The position numbers and the translations under genes were made by a program. From CAYZXK01 sp964482395 (GTDB lineage Bacteria; Planctomycetota; Phycisphaerae; UBA1845; Fen-1342), in contig CAYZXK010000091.1 of NCBI GenBank assembly GCA_964482395.1, positions 1 through 35,424 of the forward strand: a stretch of 35,424 nt of DNA, written 5' to 3'. Positions within the stretch are counted from its first letter, which is position 1. Each line of letters starts with the position of its first letter. Shown here piece after piece: positions 29,446-35,424 of the stretch. The notes beneath the pieces were generated by a model. That model saw only the letters and a list, made by a program, of their open reading frames with translations. It was not told the DNA's origin and searched no databases.

Positions 29446-30000
29446 ATGAGAATCGACCAGGCCGACTTCAACTGGCCATGGATTTACCGGACCCCGCTTT
29501 CGAACCAGCTCGCCCGCGACCTCAGTCCCGGCAACCAGACCTACAACAAGGCGCTGGCCGTCGCGTGCAACGACCTGGGCGATAAATCCTTCGCCAACGG
29601 CGAATATCGGGAACCGGCCGGGGCCTACCAACGAGCGCTGGCGCTGTTCAAATACAATCGCACGTATCAATGGAACACGATCCAAGCCTGGGTGGGCTAC
29701 GGGGACCAGTGTCTGGCCCGGTACGACTACGACGAGGCGATCCAGGCCTACCGCCAGGCGTTCTGAGTGAACGGCGTAGATACCAGGTAGAAGCTGCCCG
29801 GGGTGTACAACGCCCGCGGACTGGAGTACAAAAACCTGGAGCAGCACGGGGAGGCAACCTGCGATTTCAAGGAAGCGCTACCACTGCTGCCCGGGCACAC
29901 GGAGTACCAGGCCAATCACGACTCGGTCAAGGCCTGGGATGAGCAAGCCGCGCTCGGGCCCCGCGGGCCGGCTGTCCCATCCAAACCCAGCATCCGAGCC
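29446..30000 (+). pseudogene. Degraded tetratricopeptide repeat protein gene
   Basis: The ATG at 29446 opens a 106-codon stretch with TPR-like units (DLGDKSFANGEYREPAGAYQ, YDYDEAIQAYRQAF). It ends at TGA 29764-29766. The same frame continues after a second stop (TAG 29788-29790) with another TPR-like unit (YNARGLEYKNLEQHGEATCDF), which runs to about 29940-30000. Two in-frame stops within a repeat series indicate a decayed gene, or a short gene followed by a remnant. The remnant overlaps the 3' end of lpxB on the other strand, so its end is approximate. TPR proteins mediate protein-protein contacts; no specific function can be assigned. Confidence 0.6.
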
Positions 30001-31202
30001 ATCATCCGGCACACCCGGGCGCTGGCCTCCAAGTTTTCCAGAGGCCGCACCAGCTCGTCGAGCTGACGGACCATCAGCGACCGCCAGGCCGAGTCGACCA
30101 GCAACTGGCCCACAACTGCGGCCACCGCGTCCAAGTCCCGCACGAAGGGCATGAACTCGGGCACCACCCGGGCCCCCGCCAGGACGTTGACCAGCGACAG
30201 ATGCGGCAACCGGACGACTAGCCGACCAAACAACCGATACGGCAGCCGCAGCCAGCCTCCGGCATCGTACATCACCACCATCGGCCGGCGATAAGCGGCT
30301 ACCAGCAGCGTCGCGGTCCCGGAGGCAACCAGGGCCAGATCGGCGGCGGTCAGCAGGCTGGCGTTATCGTCAACAATGATATCCGCGCTCGGGTCGACCG
30401 CCGGAGCCGAACCCTCCCGAGCCGGAAGCGATTCTGCCACCAGCCCGGCAATCTGCGGGCGACGAGCCTCCGAGGCGCAAGAGATCGCCGCATAGACCGG
30501 CTTCCCGGCCGCCTGGAGCCGGCGTAAGACTTCGAGCTGCCTGGGCAGCATGGCACTGATCACATGTCGGCGTGAGCCGGGGAGCAGGGCCACAATCGGG
30601 CGACCGCGGGCCCGCCACCTGAGCCCCTCCACCACTTCAGCCCGGGGCGGTGCCTGCCGCAAGGACTCGAAAAGCGGATGACCCACGTAATCTGCCTGCA
30701 CGCCGAACTGGCGAAAGTACTCCTCCTCAAACGGCAGAATGCAGGCCAGGTGGTCCACGTCCCGCGCAATCTGCCGGTTCCGCCCCTGGCGTGCGGCCCA
30801 GGTCTGCGGAGCGATGTAGTAAAGCACCGGCAGCCCCAGTCGCTTGGCCCGTCGGGCCAGGCGGAGGTGCAGCTCGGGCGAGTCCAGCAGCACGACCAGG
30901 TCCGGGCGATCCTTTCGCCAGCAGCGCTCGACTTGCCGGATGGCCTTCCAGGCCCGGCCCAGCAGACCTATCGCTCCGCTGAGCATGGCCGCATGCGAGG
31001 CCAGATCGAAGACGGTCTGCACGCCCAGGACGCGCAGTCGGGGTCCGGTCAAGCCGTAGAACTCACAGCCGGGCAGGTGCCGGCGCGCCGCCCGCACCAG
31101 GCAGGCGGCGTGGAGATCCGCCGAGTCCTCGGCGACCGAGATGAATACGCGCGGAGCCTTGCTGCCGGTTGCTTCCAACGCCGTTGCGGTCGTCCCGCTC
31201 AT
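29916..31202 (-). CDS. lpxB: Lipid-A-disaccharide synthase LpxB
   Basis: 428 residues from ATG 31202; the frame is open to 31394, but that would overlap the binding-protein gene. The GT19 pattern is clear: VFISVAEDSADLHAACLVRA, a Gly-rich loop then FYGLTGPRLRVLGV, PDLVVLLDSPELHLRLARRAKRL, YYIAPQTWAARQGR and YVGHPLFESL. LLPGSRRHVI and ALVASGTATLLVA follow. The enzyme joins UDP-2,3-diacylglucosamine and lipid X to make the disaccharide of lipid A at the inner membrane. No other lpx gene is in the window. It follows the binding-protein gene on the same strand by 100 nt and overlaps the TPR remnant. Confidence 0.9.
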   Translation of the reverse strand: MSGTTATALEATGSKAPRVFISVAEDSADLHAACLVRAARRHLPGCEFYGLTGPRLRVLGVQTVFDLASHAAMLSGAIGLLGRAWKAIRQVERCWRKDRPDLVVLLDSPELHLRLARRAKRLGLPVLYYIAPQTWAARQGRNRQIARDVDHLACILPFEEEYFRQFGVQADYVGHPLFESLRQAPPRAEVVEGLRWRARGRPIVALLPGSRRHVISAMLPRQLEVLRRLQAAGKPVYAAISCASEARRPQIAGLVAESLPAREGSAPAVDPSADIIVDDNASLLTAADLALVASGTATLLVAAYRRPMVVMYDAGGWLRLPYRLFGRLVVRLPHLSLVNVLAGARVVPEFMPFVRDLDAVAAVVGQLLVDSAWRSLMVRQLDELVRPLENLEASARVCRMMARMLGLDGTAGPRGPSAACSSQALTES

Positions 31203-31302
31203 CGGTGCCAGCCGACTCGGGTTCCCGGACGCTTCGGATACCAGCGACCCAAGCGGCCAGGACGGGGAGCTGGCAACCTGGACGCCCGCGCGACTCAGTG
31301 CG

Positions 31303-32298
31303 CTACTCCATCTTGACTTCCTGGCCGCCGGTGTCGACGTTGTCTTTGGTGAAGACCCGGGTCGGCAGAATGATGCGTTTCTCGAACCGCTCACCCTTGA
31401 GAATCTTCATGGCCACATCCAGCCCGACTTCGCCGGGCGTGGGGTACAGGAGCGTAGCGGTCAGCTCGCCGGACTTGACCCACCGCAAGCCCTCGTCGGG
31501 CAGGGCGTCGATGCCGATGAATTTCATCTCCTTTTCCCGCCCGGCGGCCTTGGCCGCCTGATAGGCCCCGTGGGCCATCGGGTCATTATGAGCATAGACC
31601 AGGTCGATCTGGGGATTGGCCTTCAGCGCATCCTGCATGATTGAGTAGGCCTTATCCTTCTTCCAGTCCGCGTCCAGGCCGCCGATCACTTTCAGGCCCG
31701 GTTCCTTGTCGACCACCTCATGAAAGCCGTCGCGGCGTTCCTGGCCCGGCGTGGAAGCCAACCCGCCGCAGATTTCATAGATGATGCCCTTGGCTTTGCC
31801 CGGACCGCCGAGCATGTCGACGGCGACCTTGCCGGCGGCGCGGCCGATGAGCCGGTTGTCGGCCCCCACGAAGCAGGCGTAATCCTTGAAGTTCACGTCA
31901 CGGTCGAGAACCACCACCGGGATGCCGGCTTCGGTCGCCTCCTTGACCACTCCGGTCAGGCCGGCGGCTTCTTTGGGACTGATCAGGATGGCATCCACCC
32001 CGCGGCGGATGAAAGACTTCATGTCGCCGACCTGCTTCTCAGTCCGGTCATCGCCGTCAAGCATGACCAGTTCAAGGTTGGAATGATTGAGCAAGGCATG
32101 CATTTTCAGTCGGCGATTGAATTCGACCCGCCAGGGCTCTTTGACCGTGCACTGCGAGAAGCCGATGATCCACTTTTCACCCATGGCCGGCGCGGTGGCC
32201 GGCGGCGGCTCCAGCTCCTGGGCCGGCACCGCCGGGGTAAAGGCCAGAAAGAACGCGATTGTCCAGACTGGTTTGAGCTGACGCAGGTAGCCGAGCAT
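31303..32298 (-). CDS. Sugar ABC transporter periplasmic binding protein
   Basis: 331 residues from ATG 32298, with GGAAGG 6 nt upstream. A signal peptide (LKPVWTIAFFLAFTPAVPA) ends near residue 26. The mature part is a type 1 periplasmic binding protein (RbsB/Peripla_BP_4 type): KWIIGFSQCTVKEPWRVEFNR in parts, DGDDRTEKQVGDMKSFIRRGVDAILISP, VVVLDRDV, VGADNRLIGRAAGKVAVDML and DLVYAHNDPMAHGAYQAAK. It should bind a monosaccharide or a similar ligand in the periplasm. It is directly downstream of its permease (26 nt). No ATPase gene is present in the window. Confidence 0.92.
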   Translation of the reverse strand: MLGYLRQLKPVWTIAFFLAFTPAVPAQELEPPPATAPAMGEKWIIGFSQCTVKEPWRVEFNRRLKMHALLNHSNLELVMLDGDDRTEKQVGDMKSFIRRGVDAILISPKEAAGLTGVVKEATEAGIPVVVLDRDVNFKDYACFVGADNRLIGRAAGKVAVDMLGGPGKAKGIIYEICGGLASTPGQERRDGFHEVVDKEPGLKVIGGLDADWKKDKAYSIMQDALKANPQIDLVYAHNDPMAHGAYQAAKAAGREKEMKFIGIDALPDEGLRWVKSGELTATLLYPTPGEVGLDVAMKILKGERFEKRIILPTRVFTKDNVDTGGQEVKME

Positions 32299-32323
32299 GA
32301 TTCACCTTCCGCTTGCAACCGGG

Positions 32324-33604
32324 TTATTGTCCGGGCCGGCGGCCCGCCCCTGACCAAATGCCGCGCAGCCAGGTCAGAAAGCTTCCACTCTGGATCACCG
32401 CCGCCACGACGATGATCGCGCCTTTGAGAATATCCTGAATCTCACTGGAAACGGCCCGCAGTTGCAAGAGGTTGGTGAGGTAGCCGAAGATCATGACTCC
32501 CACCAGCGTGCCCAGGATGCTGCCGCGGCCGCCCATCAGGCTGGTGCCGCCGATGACCACTGCCGCGATCGCGTCCAGCTCTTTTCCCAAGCCGGCATCC
32601 GGCTTGCCCTGGGTGTACTGGGCACAGTAGAGGACCCCGGCCAGCCCGGCGAGCAACCCGCTGGCGCCATAGACGAAGATCTTCACCCGGTCGACCTGGA
32701 CGCCGGCCAGTCGGGCGGCTTCCTCATTCCCGCCCACCGCGTAGATGTAACGTCCCAGCGGCAGCTTCCAGAGCACAAACAGGGCACACGACCAGGCCCC
32801 CAGCAGAAACAGTCCGGGCACAGGCAGAAGCTTCAGCTCATGAATCCGCCCGCTCCGCAGCCGCTCCTGTCCCACGGTGAGGATCGTAGCCCCAAGCTGC
32901 TCGAAGGAGGGCGGCGCTCCGACGTGCTCCGCGTCGCCGCGGTAAATGGCGTGAATCTGCCCCCCGTGGCCGGCCACCAGCTTGGCCAGTCCAACCGCCG
33001 AGACCATCATCGCCAGCGTGACGATGAAGGGCTGGAGTCGCGTCCGGGTGATTACCAGCCCGTTTATCAGACCCATCAGGCACCCCACCAGCGGCACGAC
33101 CACCAGCACCACGCCCGTGGACGACCCGCCGTTGACCTGGGCCATCACCCAAGACCTATTCAGCGCGACCGCCAATACCACCCCCAGGCCGGCAAGCGCG
33201 AACAGCAGCCGGATCCGGCCCGGGCTGGATCGTAACCGGCGGAAGATTGCCACCCCAACCCACAGCAGAAACAGGGCGGTGGCCGCCAAAGCCAGCCAGT
33301 GGGCCCGGCTGAGGTCGGCCGGGCCGCCATCCGGCCGCCGCATCAGAAGCATGGCGCATACCACCGTGCACAAGGAGAGCACACTGCCGACCGATAAATC
33401 GATCCCCCCTGACAGAATCACCAGCGTCATGCCGACCGCCAAAATCCCGTTGATCGACACCTGGCCCAGCACATCCCGCTGGTTATCGATGCTCAGGAAC
33501 TTGGGATGCGACAAAATCCCGATCACAAAGACGAGCGCCAGGCCGGCAAACAGCGCCGCCTGTCGCAGCAGGCCACCCAAGGCAGGCAAAGCTCGAGTCT
33601 GCAT
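32324..33604 (-). CDS. Ribose/xylose-type ABC transporter permease (RbsC family)
   Basis: 426 residues from ATG 33604; upstream in-frame ATGs give a longer but unconvincing N-terminus. Family motifs are LSGGIDLSVGSVLSL, INGLVITRTRLQPFIVTLAMM, YAVGGNEEAARLAGV and GGTSLMGGRGSILGTLVGV. The protein has about ten membrane segments, more than the usual eight or so, because of an insertion with two extra hydrophobic segments after residue 90 and a loop of about 50 residues near 230-280 (HAIYRGDAEHVGAPPSFEQLG). The permease would move a sugar delivered by the downstream binding protein. The promoter region is shared with the divergent beta-helix gene (126 nt between start codons). Confidence 0.9.
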   Translation of the reverse strand: MQTRALPALGGLLRQAALFAGLALVFVIGILSHPKFLSIDNQRDVLGQVSINGILAVGMTLVILSGGIDLSVGSVLSLCTVVCAMLLMRRPDGGPADLSRAHWLALAATALFLLWVGVAIFRRLRSSPGRIRLLFALAGLGVVLAVALNRSWVMAQVNGGSSTGVVLVVVPLVGCLMGLINGLVITRTRLQPFIVTLAMMVSAVGLAKLVAGHGGQIHAIYRGDAEHVGAPPSFEQLGATILTVGQERLRSGRIHELKLLPVPGLFLLGAWSCALFVLWKLPLGRYIYAVGGNEEAARLAGVQVDRVKIFVYGASGLLAGLAGVLYCAQYTQGKPDAGLGKELDAIAAVVIGGTSLMGGRGSILGTLVGVMIFGYLTNLLQLRAVSSEIQDILKGAIIVVAAVIQSGSFLTWLRGIWSGAGRRPGQ

Positions 33605-33730
33605 CCGGCGTCGGATACTAACCCCAAACCGCCCAACCCGCATCCCGCCCCAGTCGTGCCCCCAGAGGCCGAATACGATACCATCCAGCACACCACCGCA
33701 ACTGACCTGCGGCCAGCGGAGGCGACCTTC

Positions 33731-35152
33731 ATGGACGCTCCACAATCGGGCGATCTTCTGGTGCCGACCGACGGCCTGGTGCTACGACACAGCGCCCGGC
33801 TGCGACCCGGCGTCTACCTCCTACCGGCAGGCATTACCCTGGATGCCGACCACCTGACCCTGGACGGCAACGGGGCCACGCTGATCGGCGCCGACCGCCA
33901 GGGCGTGGGCATCCGGGCCGCCGGCCACAGCCACCTGGTCATTCGCAACCTCCGGCTGCGCGACTACCACCACGGCATCGTCGTAAGCCAGGCGCAGGAC
34001 GTGCTGATCGAGCGTAACCAAATCACCTCCACCGGCGAGATTCCAGCTAATACCATCTTCCTGGACATCTGGCGACCGGCCGGAGACCCGTACGGCGGCG
34101 CCATCCTGCTAGATCAGGTCGAAGACGCGCAGATCCAGGACAACGACCTGCAACACCAGATGAACGGGTTGCTGATCTACCGTAGCCAGCGCCTCCAGGT
34201 TCGGCGGAACCTGGCCAGCTATAACAGCGGATTCGGAATCTACCTCCACCAGACCTGCGACAGTGTGTTTGAGGAGAACTGGGCGGACTGCTGCTGCCGA
34301 TATGAGCCGCGCGATGGCCCACCTCCGCGGGTCGGGGCCGGCTCGTGCGGGCACCTGGGGGCGGATGCGGCCGGCTTCGTCATCGTCCGCGGCTGCTGCC
34401 GCAATGTCTTCCGACATAACTTCGCCCGGCTGAGCGGGGACGGGTTTTTCCTGGCCGGCCGTGACCCGGAAGGTCACAACCTAGGCTGCAACGATAACGT
34501 GTTCGAGGAGAACGACGGATCGCTGAGCCCCAATATCGCCTTCGAGGCCACCTTCAGCTCCGGCAACATCTTCCGGGGCAACTGGGCGGATCGCTCCAAC
34601 TACGGCTTCTGGCTCGGATACTCGACCGGCAACCTGCTGGAAGGAAACCGGATGCTGTTCAATCGCCAGGCGGGCATCGCCGTCGAACACGGCGTGGGAT
34701 TCACAGTTCGCCACAATGACTTTCAGAGCAACGGACACGGCATCTTGCTGTGGACCAAGTACGTCCGAGAATTTCTGGGCGCACTGGGTGGCGCTTCGAG
34801 TTCCGGATCCGAGTCGGCGGCGGGAGTGAATCTGACCGTCCGGAACTGGGTGATCGAGCGCAACCGTTTCTATCGCAACGGTACCGCGATCGCGATCCTG
34901 GCCGATCGCGACCACGGCATCCGCCCGGTGCCGGCCGAGGATGCGGGCCGCCCTGAGCTGCGACCCTGCGACAATGCGATCCGCCAGAATGACATCCAGG
35001 ATAATCGGGTCGGGATCCATCTGTCCGGCGCGGACCGCACGGTCATCGAGCAGAACAAGATAAGCAAGAACGTGGAGGCCGACCTTCGCCGCGAGGACGA
35101 CCGCGACACGGTGTTGGGCCACAATCTCGGGCTGCGCGGGGCTTACCTATAG
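33731..35152 (+). CDS. Right-handed parallel beta-helix repeat protein
   Basis: 473 residues from ATG 33731; the frame is open from 33506 but runs antisense to the permease. It shows many parallel beta-helix coils of about 22-24 residues (LTLDGNGATLIGAD, LVIRNLRLRDYHHGIVVS, AQDVLIERNQI, LQVRRNLASYNSGFGIYLH, NLLEGNRMLFNRQAGIAVE), with the Asn-ladder typical of NosD/pectate-lyase-like folds. No signal peptide is visible, which is unusual for such proteins. A cluster of Cys residues lies near 185-225 (DCCCRYEP, SCGH, GCCRN). Catalytic function cannot be told; it may be a carbohydrate-binding or polysaccharide-active protein linked to the adjacent sugar transporter (inference). Confidence 0.85.
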   Translation: MDAPQSGDLLVPTDGLVLRHSARLRPGVYLLPAGITLDADHLTLDGNGATLIGADRQGVGIRAAGHSHLVIRNLRLRDYHHGIVVSQAQDVLIERNQITSTGEIPANTIFLDIWRPAGDPYGGAILLDQVEDAQIQDNDLQHQMNGLLIYRSQRLQVRRNLASYNSGFGIYLHQTCDSVFEENWADCCCRYEPRDGPPPRVGAGSCGHLGADAAGFVIVRGCCRNVFRHNFARLSGDGFFLAGRDPEGHNLGCNDNVFEENDGSLSPNIAFEATFSSGNIFRGNWADRSNYGFWLGYSTGNLLEGNRMLFNRQAGIAVEHGVGFTVRHNDFQSNGHGILLWTKYVREFLGALGGASSSGSESAAGVNLTVRNWVIERNRFYRNGTAIAILADRDHGIRPVPAEDAGRPELRPCDNAIRQNDIQDNRVGIHLSGADRTVIEQNKISKNVEADLRREDDRDTVLGHNLGLRGAYL

Positions 35153-35248
35153 CTGACCCCCCGGCGCTGAGCCGGACTCGGAGGCGCCCAACGCCGCAGC
35201 CCCGAGCCCCCCGGTCCGGCAATTCCAGCCAGGCGGACGAGCCCGGCG

Positions 35249-35424
35249 TCAGCGCATCATCCGTCGCCGCAGCTCGTCGGGGCAGCAGTCGAGCGCGAAA
35301 ACGGGCCCACCGAGTCAGCCCGGGCTCGCTCGATAGTCTGACCGGAACTTCCATCGACCGGCCCGGGCGGCTCCTCCGGGCGTACCAGCACCCGGACCTG
35401 CTGGCCAATTCGTCCATTGGCGGC
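35249..35424 (-). CDS. C-terminal fragment of a minus-strand gene cut by the window edge, probably with a frameshift
   Basis: From the window edge one frame reads NGRIGQQVRVLVRPEEPPGP (minus strand) until a stop at 35257-35259. A second frame gives a more natural protein end (GGPVFALDCCPDELRRRMMR) and stops at 35249-35251. The two join if one base is missing around 35310. The product is not recognised. The 96 nt between this and the beta-helix stop hold no other visible feature. Confidence 0.3.

Noticed and set aside
31720..33235. Plus-strand frames opposite the binding-protein and permease genes
   Set aside because: Both are shadows of clearly recognised transporter genes.
35043..35417. Minus-strand frame of 124 codons at the right edge
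   Set aside because: It overlaps the end of the beta-helix gene and has an Arg-rich composition without motifs; another frame gives a better protein tail.
1..35424. tRNA, rRNA, tmRNA or riboswitch
   Set aside because: No cloverleaf, conserved rRNA segment or known aptamer was recognised by eye; a covariance-model search would settle this.

Overview
The window is a GC-rich, densely coded bacterial segment that looks like a member of the Planctomycetota, probably a draft or metagenome-derived contig. The support is indirect: a tandem array of large type II pseudopilins, a membrane protein with a CxxC...GxCPxCG zinc ribbon typical of that phylum, a GH10-like barrel protein without catalytic glutamates, a Ser/Thr kinase with a short MshEN-like N-terminus, an LpxB homologue and several intergenic repeat families. 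No rRNA, tRNA, CRISPR array or transposase was seen.

Region 1 (1-7.3 kb, + strand) is a pseudopilin operon: the 3' end of one GspG-like gene, two more GspG-like genes, then GspH-, GspI/PilV- and GspJ/PilW-like genes, mostly linked by ATGA or GTGA overlaps. Short repeats are packed into the stretch between each start codon and its prepilin cleavage site: two 8-bp tandem families (GTGGCTCC and CGTTCCCA), a GCCACTGCT/AGCAGTGGC palindrome family and GAGCGTGAGCGAG-type elements. This is the most unusual feature of the window. Region 2 (7.4-10.6 kb, +) has a BshB1/PIG-L deacetylase, a PilT-like ATPase that could act on the same envelope machine, and a zinc-ribbon membrane protein.

Region 3 (10.6-16 kb) has a minus-strand squalene-cyclase-repeat/DUF4159 protein broken by one frameshift, a divergent Ser/Thr kinase, and minus-strand fumarylacetoacetase-family and zinc-ribbon proteins. 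Region 4 (16.2-19.1 kb, +) is an overlapping trio: GH10-like protein, ComEA-like helix-hairpin-helix protein and mannose-6-phosphate isomerase, the last also broken by one frameshift. Region 5 (19.1-23.1 kb) has smpB (minus) and a sigma-ECF / zf-HC2 anti-sigma / exported PDZ-protein operon.

Region 6 (23.1-29.3 kb) has a DUF362 protein divergent from a B12-binding radical SAM protein, then an RRM RNA-binding protein, a YifB/ComM AAA ATPase and an orphan CheX-like protein. Region 7 (29.4-35.4 kb) has a decayed TPR gene, then on the minus strand a sugar-ABC permease, its binding protein and lpxB, with a divergent parallel beta-helix protein. The window ends in the tail of a minus-strand gene.

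Two clear single-base frameshifts in otherwise intact genes, and a possible third at the edge, suggest either assembly errors or recent gene decay.
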